Below, piece by piece: positions 23,530 to 34,654 of a stretch of 64,000 bases of DNA. Location: assembly GCF_964355755.1 (NCBI RefSeq), contig NC_092676.1, positions 22,612,288-22,676,287 on the forward strand, in the 5' to 3' direction. Below the pieces are notes generated by a model that was given only the letters and a program-made list of their open reading frames with translations, had not been told where the DNA came from and did no database searches. A program made the translations under genes and the position numbers. Each line of letters opens with the position of its first letter. Position 1 is the first letter of the stretch. Source of the stretch: Antedon mediterranea (taxonomy: Eukaryota > Echinodermata > Crinoidea > Comatulida > Antedonidae).

Positions 23530-26379
23530 CTAGAAAGAAATTAACATGTCGTTATAGTTGTAGTGTTATTTAATTTTTCCGAACGAATAACTGTAAATTA
23601 CCACTCAAACGACGCTTTATTTACTATTAAATAATTCTAACACTAAACGCATTGTGTTTCGAAAGTTTCGAACCCGGTAAGAAGTCGAATGAATTCAGTG
23701 GACGTGGACGAAATACTATAATGGTAATTGAATTGAATCACAAAAAAGAATCATGATTATTGCCGGATTCAACACACTGTCTCTTATTAAAATAGTTCAT
23801 TTTTAACAACAAGCAGGCTGAAGTAAAGTAAAACAACAACATTGAAGATAAATGACAAGCTTGTTTGAAAAGAAAAAGTATTCAACTACAATAATCCGTT
23901 ATAACCACAGTTAACGGGTGCTTTCCCTTTAACGGAGAATGTAAATGTCAATGTCATATTTCGTGGTAAAATCCGGGAAACCGTAATCATCCTTTGAATT
24001 TCATATATTATTTAATGTAAGCCTGCTGTGACAGCTTTTATCACAGTAGACCTTTTATACAGTACTTCTTTGTATACAAGTATAAGTAAAGGGTTCAGGG
24101 GTCTGATAATTGTTTCGTTCAGGATTGCTTTCGTTGTAATTTCGTAACTGTTAACTATTTGCCCTAGTTTTACTCCCTTCACCTAAGTTACGATTCTAAT
24201 AAAATACTGGGTCTACAGACATACCTATCCTAACTAAAGAACTTTTCACTAAATTGTGATGTCTTACCATGTATAACGTATAACGCAAGTTAATAGTTAA
24301 TAGGACAAACACATTGCCGATATAGAGGATTAGGCCTAGTTCTATCTGATCTGATAGTTTTACTCCCTTCACCTAAGTTACGATTCTAATAAAATACTGG
24401 GTCTACAGACATACCTATCCTAACTAAAGAACTTTTCACTAAATTGTGATGTCTTACCATGTATAACGTATAACCAAAGTTAATAGTTAATAGGACAAGC
24501 ACGTTGCCGATATAGAGGATTAGGCCTAGTTCTATCTGATCTGATAGTTTTACTCCCTTCACCTAAGTTACGATTCTAATAAAATACTGGGTCTACAGAC
24601 ATACCTTTCCTAACTAAAGAACTTTTCACTAAATTGTGATGTCTTACCATGTATAACGTATAACCAAAGTTAATAGTTAATAGGACAAGCACGTTGCCGA
24701 TATAGAGGATTAGGCCTAGTTCTATCTGATCTGATAGTTTTACTCCCTTCACCTAAGTTACGATTCTAATAAAATACTGGGTCTACAGACATACCTATCC
24801 TAACTAAAGAACTTTTCACTAAATTGTGATGTCTTACCATGTATAACGTATAACCAAAGTTAATAGTTAATAGGACAAGCACGTTGCCGATATAGAGGAT
24901 TAGGCCTAGTTCTATCTGATCTGATAGTTTTACTCCCTTCACCTAAGTTACGATTCTAATAAAATACTGGGTCTACAGACATACCTTTCCTAACTAAAGA
25001 ACTTTTCACTAAATTGTGATGTCTTACCATGTATAACGTATAACCAAAGTTAATAGTTAATAGGACAAACACGTTGCCGATATAGAGGAGGCCTAGTTCT
25101 ATCTGATTTGTGTTAGTACAAGGAACAAAATGATATACCTACGTCAAATTCCGTAAATCGAACGGGTGATGGTGATCGACTCTTAGATTATCCATGATTT
25201 TAGAATTCTGTTACAGCATAACTTATCCGAATAAACTTATCCTTTCTTAGTAGTAGTATAGTAGTATACACACATAGGTGTGTGACGGAAATAAAGCCTC
25301 GCTTCTGGCGATTAATCTGTAATGCCGAAATAACTGTTGGTCTTTTAATATGAAACGCTTCAATGGGACGATAACAATACATGACAAACAGGCTGTGGCG
25401 ACGCTCCTAACGAAATGTCAAATGGCTATATAGATATAAACAGACGTGGTGTTTTGTTTTCATTATACAACAACGCTTGCGGCGATTATGAAAAAAGTAT
25501 CAATAAATAGGTTTTATTATAATATTTTCGTAGAAATAACGTGACTGTTTAACAAAAAAAAGAACAAGTTTGGCAATGACCCTTTAAACTCTGTATGTAT
25601 ATAAAATAAGATATTAAATGGTCGTATTTGTCTACCTATCTCACTAATCGCAGGTATAGGTGGAACCAAGCTTTGTAATCCACTCTAGTATACAGTAATA
25701 CAATCTCAAGCAATTATATAATACTACATTACATACGTTATTAACCCTGATAACATTTTAATTAGAATAGCATTGCATAACAACTTATAAATTGAATGTA
25801 GGCCTAAGTACAATATAAATGTATTCATTAGTCTTAATTGCAGAAAAGAAATATCTAAATTATATATATTTTTTTGTTTGTTTTTATGTATGGTATTTGC
25901 TATAAAAAATAATTCATCTATTTCATTAATATCCAATATAATTATTATTATTCTAAATAGATTTTAACTTATAACAAATTAGAACTTGCTAAAGCTTAAA
26001 CTAAATTTAAAAAGAATTTACATTCAAAATTGAGATAACATTATTTTATTAGGCCTATATGCTAGGCCTATGTAGGATAGGAATGAATGGGGTGACTTGA
26101 CCTGCAAGACACGCATCAAAGCTGATTATGATAATAGAACTTAATTAATTATATCTCTATGCTTACAGTGGTATTGTAGTTATCGTAGTGATTAATAAAC
26201 TGTCAAATATATACTACGATGACGGTCAAAACCATCTGTTTTCTTTTAAAATAGAAATTACCCTTTATGTTAATTATTTTTAAAATATCGTTTGTCGTAA
26301 ATAACGGTATTTTGTATCAACCAAACATGACGTCAACTAACTCCATGACGTCTTATTTGCTTGAGAGAAAAACGTTACG
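23530..26379. other. interval between genes A and B
   Basis: Upstream of the first coding exon of gene A and downstream of gene B. It holds the 190-bp tandem array and probably an untranslated first exon of gene A, which could not be located. A minus-strand AATAAA at 26045-26050 is a candidate poly(A) signal for gene B. Confidence 0.4.
24165..25108. repeat. 190-bp tandem array, 5 copies
   Basis: Five nearly identical head-to-tail units starting at 24165, 24355, 24545, 24735 and 24925, exact period 190 bp, the last ending with a small deletion. Diagnostic substitutions alternate: copies 1, 2 and 4 read ACCTATCC while 3 and 5 read ACCTTTCC. Copy 1 differs from the rest at GTATAACGCAAG versus GTATAACCAAAG. 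This suggests that a two-unit block was duplicated recently. No coding frame runs through it. Confidence 0.95.
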
Positions 26380-26932
26380 TCAATATTTATAACCATTTAA
26401 TCTGGCAACACTGCTACCACCAGTATCATACGGTGGATAGGACATCCACCAGCTGTTATTCCGAGGACGGCGTGTCTTCCGGTGCGGTAAATAGTAAGGA
26501 TCGTAGGGTCGTCTTCGGTAAGATCTCCACCAGGGATCCCGAGCTGATCTCTTTCTGCCATCAACGATTGATGGCGTCGTTGGTCGTCTGCCGATATCGG
26601 AATTGTAACCGCGAAAAGCTCTTGATGACGATTGGCTTCCGTAAACTGAATAGCGCGGAATTTCGATGACCTTTACAGACATTCGTGGATCAGGATCTGC
26701 CATTCTCTGCGTCTGAAAAGGGTTCATTTATATAGTTAGGTATAAAGCTTTCTGACGTCATGTAGTGGTCCCTTTTAAAATTTGATTTACGCAAGTGTCA
26801 CGCGACAGTAAGCTTCATTATCATAGTCGTCCTCATCATCGTCCTTTCATATTCTCACTCTTTACAAAACAGTTTGGAAGTTATACTTCCCAACTCATCG
26901 ATTTTCTCGTAACGTCTGACGTCATTGCGTCA
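26328..26932. promoter_or_regulatory. cluster of CRE-like TGACGTCA sites
   Basis: TGACGTCA occurs at 26328-26335, 26753-26760 and 26917-26924. A near match, TGACGTC, is at 26346-26352, and TTGCGTCA follows at 26925. The cluster straddles the last exon and last intron of gene B. The word is the palindromic CREB/ATF site. Regulatory function is inferred from density only. Confidence 0.4.
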
Positions 26933-27989
26933 AGCTTTAATATGTCTTAATGAAATGTGTTAATCGTCTTTTAATATTGTATATAGACTATATGTATGTG
27001 ACATGTCATTACACATTCTAATATTGTAAAAAATATGTATATATTTTGTACGCAATTATATCCATCTTACCTCGTCCCACGCGTCTCTCCACGAGCAGAA
27101 ACAACAAGTCCAAAGAACACTAACAATCAGTACCAACAAGGCGAAGAAAGCCATTAGTCCGAAGAGTACGACTCCAAGAACTGTGTAGTTTTCAACACTA
27201 TTTTCTGTAGCTTCGTCGTACGCCTCCCACTCCTTGTACGAGGCGTATACCGAGAGTGCGATACACACAATGGAACACAGAATGATGATCATGTTCATAA
27301 ATACAAACGCTATGTCCTGTGAGGAAAGATGAGTTGATTTGTTTTAATAATCAAAAGCAGCATCTGAACCACACTCTTCCATTTTCCACATTGCGCACTT
27401 AATTTATTTTCAAGAGTATTACTTTCAAATTTAGAATTATGCACTACAATTTCTCTATTTTATGTTGTGTTATGTTCTTTCTCTTTTTTCGTACTTACAT
27501 TTTTCGGTTGCCAATATAGAAAGGATGCGAATAACCCGAATATACCAACCAGTGAAACCTGTAGACGAATAGGTTATAATCATCATGCATCATGTTTATC
27601 ATTATTATTATGATGATCATTATCATCGTCATCATCATCATCATCTACACCATCATCATCATCATCAACATAACCATCATCATCATCATCATCACCATAG
27701 GTAGTTAAGTTATTTACACGTGTAAGTTGTTTGTATGCGCACAGCTATCATCAGTGGATAATAATTTACCTGGGTAAACAAGCATGGTCATGGACATGAA
27801 CGAAAAAGAAAATGAGTTACGTACAATGATGCCTGTCCACAGGGGTGAGGCAGCATCATTTGTGGCTTCATATTTTGATAAACAGTGTTGATAGCAACTT
27901 GACCAAAATGATATCAAAAATAGACCGGAAAATACTAGTATAGCACTGGTTACTGCAGTGCATGTTCTGTATGAATTCCACGGTGCCAT
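26380..27989 (-). CDS. tetraspan gene B, arginine-rich tail
   Basis: Four coding exons on the minus strand (27825-27989, 27499-27558, 27071-27316, 26380-26712) encode 267 residues. Predicted membrane segments lie at about 11-29, 48-71, 76-99 and 120-144. The first extracellular loop has FWSSCYQHC (Trp29, Cys32, Cys36), and the second segment begins SPLWTGII. NYT at 118-120 is a potential N-glycosylation site in the second loop. The 110-residue tail is rich in Arg, Tyr, Trp and Ser and ends NGYKY. Exon 2 is 60 bp and phase 0 at both ends, exactly as in C, D and E. The acceptor three bases before the ATG points to an upstream 5' UTR exon. The donor of exon 1 is GTACGT, less common but supported by the alignment to paralogues. 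Function unknown. Confidence 0.85.
27579..27699. repeat. ATC/GAT microsatellite
   Basis: Imperfect (CAT)n/(ATC)n run in intron 1 of gene B, interrupted by ATT and GAT triplets. Confidence 0.9.
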
Positions 27990-30341
27990 TGTCTGTGTAA
28001 AAAAACGTCATATTTTAGATTAAATATGACACATCGTTGAATAGAACAGTCAATCCAAAACCCATTAAAATATTCTCCCCATTGAACCTGCAAAAACATT
28101 CATTATTTGTATATGAATAATCATAATTCATGAAATACTGTACATGTATGTTCATCATGTTACCACCGTTGCTGTCGTTACAAACGTAAACAGTTTTTGT
28201 ATACATGAAATCCGTGGTTAGGATTGCATATTGTACTCTAAACATTGTTGTCAGAAAAAAAAGCTCTAACAAAATCAATACTGAATGCAGGATAAAAGAA
28301 ACACTAAGCTGGGGAGACTCCGGTGCAATATCCAATTGTCGACTGGGCCGGGTCTGGCCACAGCTTGGTACGTTAGGCCTATTGGTGCTTTGCGGCCCAT
28401 AACGGGATAGGCCTACTGGAAATTGAGCATATAAAACGTCAGGGCCAAACTGTACTAAAACGCATCCAAATTACAGGAGAAATAAAGAAAATAATGGTAT
28501 CCTACATTAAAAAATGGTCTTAATTTAATGAAGACCATGGATTCGTCATAGAGGACAAGGGGTTTCCCCATGCCGGCAAAAAAATCACCTGACTCGATGT
28601 TTAGTGTATAGAGAGCAAATTAATTGATGAAGAGATGGACAATTATTAAAACAAGCATGTGCATTTCCTGCAGTTTGACTCTCTTAACAATTTAAAGAGT
28701 GAAACTCGTTCTATAAGAATGAGAACAATTTACACTAAACAGCGATTTTACAATAGGAGAGGAACTTAAGATTGTTGTTTACAAAAAAAACAAGAAAATG
28801 GCCCAGCTGTAAAAGGAAAATTGAATTGTTGGTATGTTTCGACAACAAATTAATTTGAATTATTTTTTATGATTTTAATTATCTGTCTATAGACAATAAT
28901 TTTAGATTAGTTATTTCAGTCAGAGAAAAGTATAATTATAAGCCTACTCATTTCACTTGTGATTTCACTCTTCCCTGGTTCTATTCAGTGCTGTTCATGT
29001 TGCCAGAATGTTACAAGTTATTAATGGTTTTTAAAGTAAAAAACAAAAACAAAAAACAATATTTTAGGCTTACTTACCAATGTGGGATGTTACCAGACTT
29101 TCACCATCGCAGCAATATTGTAGAAAAGAACACAGACGAATTAGGGAGATGGGTGTGTGTGGTAGAGCGACACTTTGTCATCGGGCGTAAGCACAGAGAT
29201 AGACAGACTGGACGTGTTACAGAACCAACAATACACGAATGTCATAGGGCATATGTTGAAACTTCCGACTCATGCATCCCTTACATAGTACAACAGTTTG
29301 AGTCGGTAGTGCTTTACATTGTGAACTGAATTAGAACTAAAACAACACTATTCCAACGGAATAAATTGATCTAGGTAAATCGGGTGTTATATGCTAAATA
29401 TTGGCTTGCAGTTTGTTAAATTGACCGATATCGGATAAGGTCGGAGTGCCTATTTCTCACAAAAAAGGAGGGTTCGATAAATGAATAGAAAATTATAATA
29501 ACAATAGATAACCATTGTTTTAATTGATTCATAAAAACAATTAAAAGTTAACTGTTATATGATTGGACAGTTTCATGGGAATTTCCAATAGAACACGTTA
29601 CATTATTATTATAGAATAACTGATCACACGCATGTTACTCGCGAAATATGGTAAATGATTTTCTAGAGACAGGTAGTGCGAATGTATAGGCCTACTATAA
29701 AATATAAAGATCAAAACGTTGAATCATGGCTTGCCTCTCGTTATTTGAAGAAGTTAGTTGTATGCTCTGTACCGTACAAATATACTATTGTCCCCCCCCC
29801 CCCCGCAAACCCCTACATTTCGAAAATAGAAACATTTACAGTAGATTCTCTCGTTGATCAATTATATTCGTTATAAATGTCATTGGTATAGTTCACAACT
29901 TGCCAATTGATGTTATGACTTCACGACAAGATTTACAATTTTACATCAACATGTACAAATAAACACACTGTATTCGTACGGTTTGGCATTTGTCGTTAAT
30001 GCTCTTTACAAAAATCCAATTCAATAGCTGCATTTCCTTCAATTGGTTGGACGATTAGAACGCGCTTGTGTTATCCAGCCAGAAAATTATATAAACAATT
30101 GAACAATAAGTTGTACAATCCAGAAATAACAACAACGGTGGAAAGTGGCTCTCTACAGTGAAAATTGAATCTGGAATAGCAAGCCGGGTACTTAAGTGTT
30201 TGTATTTAAGGACTAAGATGTGCAGATGACTTTGCTACTGATATAGAGATACACTTGGTCCCGTAAGGTTCAAAATACAAGGTAAGGCTCAGGTAATGTT
30301 TAAAATTGTACTTACAAATGAAAATTAGTAGAATAGATTAG

Positions 30342-30822
30342 ATAAAGAATTCAATCTTGCTTCATTTTGAGAGAACTCAATCTTGATTCATTCTGAAAGA
30401 ATTCAAATCTTGCTTCATTAGAATTCAATCTTGATTCATTCTGAAAGAATTCAATCTTGATTGATTCTGAAAGAATTCAATCTTGATTCATTCTGAAATA
30501 ATTCAATCTTGTTTCATGCATTCTGAGATAATTAAATCGTTACTTTTCGAGAGAATTTAACCTTGCTTCATTCTGAGACAATTCAATCTTGTCTTTCTAA
30601 GAGAATTCAATCTTGCTTCATTCTGAGAGAATTCAATCTTGTCTTTTTTGAGAGAATTCAATCTTGTTTTATTCTGAAAGAATTCAATATTGACCCGACT
30701 AGACTTTAATCTTGTTTTATTCTGAGAGAATTCAACCGTGTTTCATTCCGAGAGAATTAAATCTTGACTTTCTGAAAGAATTCATTTTCTTGTGATCACT
30801 TCAGAAGGAATTCGATCTTGTA
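30342..30822. repeat. diverged ~26-bp minisatellite
   Basis: About 18 degenerate units of the theme ATTCTGAAAGAATTCAATCT with variable spacing. It contains many GAATTC sites. Non-coding. Confidence 0.8.
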
Positions 30823-30930
30823 GTTCTCTTTATTCACGATTTAAACCTTTCCTTAAAAAAACAACTAGAAAACTTATATTTATATAACCGTAATTTATTC
30901 GTCTACCATAATGTTGGTCCAAAATGCTAA

Positions 30931-31000
30931 ATCAGTGTATGAGCCCACACAATTGAAGTATGTCACTAGATTGGGTTCAAATCCCAACAGGGAATAAACG
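30931..31000 (+). repeat. tRNA-like SINE head
   Basis: ATCAGTGTATGAGCCCACAC followed by GGGTTCAAATCCC at B-box spacing. It is probably a fragment of a tRNA-derived SINE. No intact tRNA fold was found. Confidence 0.4.
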
Positions 31001-31932
31001 TTTCATATTACCACAAAACATTACTTGTGAGTCGAAAACGAATGTACAGTGATTTACTGAAGGAAAAGTGTTGAAGTATAATAAGATAAATACTGTCAAC
31101 TGGGGGTACGATTTATATTCATTTGGTGGCTTTATATGCACATTAAAATTCTGACATGTACCTATGTATATGTTACCGGTTGTATGTGGTGAATTCTTAC
31201 AGGCACATATTGAAATTATGACCTTGTGTTGTGTTTCAATATTGTATATTATTACATTATCATTTCTTTAAGAATCAGCATTTTTCCCTTTTTTTTAAAG
31301 TAAACTTTTTAAATCTGCATTTTATAAAGTATTTCAAACTCAGTATGTTTATTTTTACTCAATTTCAGAGAGTGTTCTTATTTTAAATATTAACATACTT
31401 TTATTACTTGATGTAGTATCTTGTGAAATAGAGATTTTGTAGAATTACACAAACGTGCAAATTTTCTCATTTCAGAGGCTGTTCTTTTTTCTTTTTTTTT
31501 ATTCAGTATATTACACAGAGACGCCTTATAAGATGGAACCACCTTAGCTTCAAGGCGCCTCAGATTAACAAATACAACATTTTAAAACAACTAACAGAAA
31601 CATCAATCAAATCTTCCAGAATTAACAAGAAATTGTTGTACATAATAAAATAATAAAGCATTTTCACAATTCGAAGAGGCTGTTCTTACACAGTGCATTT
31701 CATATAACATAAAACGTTTCTTATATTTTTATTCTATTATAGTTTGATACAAATAAAATACAGATTTTGAGCCAAATCCTTTTTAAAATATTCAAAATGC
31801 TTTATCAGGAAATTAAACCTTGTCAGCAGGAATGACGCTAGATTCTTCAAGAAAAAACATTTCAAAAGCCTTTTTTTTTCCCCATTTATAATTATTTATA
31901 AAAAACACGTTTCTTTTTCAGATTTATTAAGT

Positions 31933-34248
31933 ATGGCGTATATCTATGGTAACGCTATACACGTGAGCGCAGCTATGTTTGTGCTAGGGTTCATTCAGTT
32001 ACTCATGTGGGCAGCTTGTTTCTTTGGCTGTCAAGTGTGGGGTCAATATGACTACGGCATCGCTGTACTTGCCGGTGTATTTGTAAGTATTTACAAAAAT
32101 GTTGTGTATATATGGAACGCCGTTTACGCAACATTTCGATGATATGAATTTTATGACGTGATATGTGAATGAAATGCATCGATATGAATTGAATGGCGCG
32201 ATATATAAATGAAATGTTTTGAATTGAATGCTGTGAATTGAATGTTTTGAATGAAATGTTTTGAATGAAATGTTTTGAATGAAATGTTTTGAATGAAATG
32301 TTTTGAATTGAATGTTTTAAATGAAATGTTTTGAATGAAATGTTTTGAATGAAATGTTTTGAATTGAATTGAAAAGTCAAACTATTGGTGGCGTATGTCA
32401 TTCTCGCTCGCGATTATTTTCTCAACCTCTTAGGCCTAAGCCTGGGTACCCTCATCTCCTTTCTTCCACGCTGCCTTTACAGAGAATCCTAACAGACCTG
32501 GGTTCGGAAATATGTATTCCAATGTTTCAGGTCTGTTAGGGAGTCTCTGTAAAGGATTCATGTTGATGACAGCGTTGAAAGGAGATGAGGGTACCCATGC
32601 TTAGGCCTATTAAGAGGTTGAAAAAAAATCGCGAGCGGGAATGACATACGCCGCCAATAGTTTGACTTTTCAATTCAATTCAAACATTCATTTTCATTCA
32701 AAACATTTAATTCAAAACATTTCATTCAAAACATTTCATTCAAAACATTTTATTCAAAACATTCAATTCAAAACATTTCATTCAAAACATTTCATTCAAA
32801 ACATTCAATTCAAAGCATTCAATTCAAAACATTTCATTCATATATCACGCCATTCAATTCATATCGATGCATTTCATTCACATATCGCGTCATAAAATTC
32901 ATATCATCGAAATGTTGCGTAAACGGCGTTCCATATGTATACACATTGTGGACGATTGAGTGATGTTTGGTTGCGACACGACATGAATGGGCCATTAACG
33001 ATGATACTTGTCATTTGATTATTGTTGTATGTGTTGTGGCTAATTCAAACCAGTTCCATAACACTATTGAAGATCTATAACGATGGTTTCATGAAACCAC
33101 GGTTTATAATAGTAAAGAAAAGCGCCTTTTTGATAGAAATTAGAAAATGTAATAACTAGGTAGGCCTACATATTCAATCTGAGTATGTGTTTTTATTAAT
33201 GTTTTGGTAGAGACTTTTCAATTCATTTTTTTTTCATTATTGAATATATATTATTTTCTCATTGCAGGCAATGTGGACTGGACTATATGGAGTATATATG
33301 ACAAAGAAAACACTGGATCGACGACTTGTAAGTGCTTTTCTTGTAGCTAGGATTTGGTCACCATGGAGATAGACCAAAACAATGGATCTTGTCATCATCA
33401 TCCTCATCATTATTATGTTTATTGATATCATCATTTCATTAACCTTCTCCTTCATTATCATCATTAGTAGGACTTGTGTTGAAAGCAATGGATATGAATA
33501 CGGATTGCTTCAGAATAGAGATCTCATGTCTTCGATCTGAAGCATCTTACCATATATACAGAACTTGCGAGGATAAATTATTTTCACCATTAGATTAAAC
33601 CGAATCCTTGGAACAATTCCAATAAAACATGTCGAATAAACATTTAAATGTTTACTGCAAATCTTATTTAATTTTATTTTAGGGCGGTGGCTTTCTCTGT
33701 TCCAGTATCATTCTTATTTTAATCTGTGCATGCTGCATCTTTTTGAATACCTATTCTGGACTCAAAGAGTACGAATATATCACTAACATGGAGTCGTCCA
33801 GTGAAGTCCCCCGGGACATCACTGGACTTGTTATCTACGGTACAATAGACTTCTTTGCGATTTTTCTACTTGTTGCTGCGTGTTATGCCTCGTTTATGAA
33901 CTGTTGCTGTGAACCGCTACCTCCAAAGGTAAGTATACCGCGATCATGTAATGGTTATTATAACCGATAACGTATAATGGTAGGCCCAACGTACGCTTAC
34001 AAATAAGGGATATAAGGGGAACGTACCTCTTGTGTTCACGGCTATGTATGAGCACAACAATTGTCCTCTGAAGGGGTAGGCCTATTTGCCGATCAGGCAT
34101 TTTAAACCTTCAGTCTCAATTCTTGTGGTGCATAACCAACATTAAGATTAATGGTTATTTAACTATTTTCTTTTAGGAATTTGGCTTTTCATACCTGAAC
34201 CACGAGGATCAACGCGGGGTTTCTCTTGTCGATGCGAATTACGTATGA
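31933..34248 (+). CDS. tetraspan gene C, claudin-like C-terminal YV
   Basis: Four coding exons (31933-32082, 33268-33327, 33683-33928, 34177-34248) give 175 residues. Predicted membrane segments lie at about 9-28, 41-62, 71-93 and 117-139. The first loop carries MWAACFFGC (Trp26, Cys29, Cys33). Cysteines cluster at the end of the fourth segment (NCCCEP), possibly palmitoylated. The tail is only about 25 residues and ends ANYV, which resembles the Tyr-Val PDZ ligand of claudins. Exons 2 (60 bp) and 3 (246 bp) have the same lengths as in gene B, indicating a recent common ancestor. The acceptor at 31920-31921 implies a 5' UTR exon. A poly(A) signal AATAAA follows at 34649. It is not a claudin by the usual first-loop W-GLW-C-C signature. 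Function unknown. Confidence 0.85.
32105..32946. repeat. 842-bp near-perfect hairpin with inner tandem repeats
   Basis: In intron 1 of gene C. Arms of about 396 bp (32105-32500) and 419 bp (32528-32946) are inverted copies separated by a loop of about 27 bp. Each arm contains about ten units of a 14-bp GAAATGTTTTGAAT theme and a shared GGAGATGAGGGTACCC segment. Differences are mainly repeat-unit changes and small indels. It has the architecture of a foldback transposon or a large MITE. Reading frames inside it are products of the repeat. Confidence 0.9.
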
Positions 34249-34648
34249 GATATAGCCCAATTTCTACAATCATCAGTGCTAAACTTCTTTGATTGAAAGG
34301 TTTTAGTTTAGTTTATAGGGTTGCTTTAGAGATTTACCATTTTTTAGCCTTCATAGACTAGGAGAAAACAAAAACCGACGTAACAACTGTTAGAATGACG
34401 ATTAGGCTACCTAACGTTACGTTCACACTTGTAACGGTAACAGTTTGGTTCTCATTAGAACAGGCATGGAGAAATAGACTTCTTTACCACCTAGAACGCA
34501 TCAAGCTTAGTATCAAATAGACTGTTCGAAAACCGTAGGCATATAGTTTGTATGATTTCGTTATAACAGACAGATGGTTGTATAAGATTAATGACGTGAG
34601 CAGTATAACCTAATCTGCCATTGCTACTGCACTTTCTTAATCTTTGTA

Positions 34649-34654
34649 AATAAA
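34649..34654 (+). terminator. poly(A) signal, gene C
   Basis: AATAAA 401 bp past the gene C stop, followed within about 40 bases by a T-rich CAGTTTTTTGTAC stretch typical of downstream elements. Confidence 0.6.

Larger units (their letters stand above)
27993..31921. other. divergent interval between genes B and C
   Basis: Genes B and C start on opposite sides, so promoters and untranslated first exons of both should lie here. A plus-strand donor-like ACAAG|GTAAGG at 30280 could end a gene C first exon. A C-rich run at about 29792-29804 and a minisatellite at 30.34-30.82 kb are present. No coding exon is convincing. Confidence 0.4.

Noticed and set aside
28015-28335. Minus-strand frame of 106 codons with a hydrophobic start, just upstream of gene B
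   Set aside because: Begins at TTG, lies beyond the acceptor before the gene B ATG and has no matching donor. It does not align with the family.
29790-29806. C-rich run as a functional element
   Set aside because: Simple homopolymer, of uncertain length, with no associated structure.
32003-32895. Open frames with repeated FHSKHFIQNISF on both strands
   Set aside because: They are translations of the 14-bp repeats in the hairpin arms. The symmetry on both strands shows they are not genes.
31933-34248. Gene C as a claudin
   Set aside because: Four membrane segments and a C-terminal YV fit, but the first-loop claudin signature and cysteine spacing are absent, and its exon plan matches the other cluster members.
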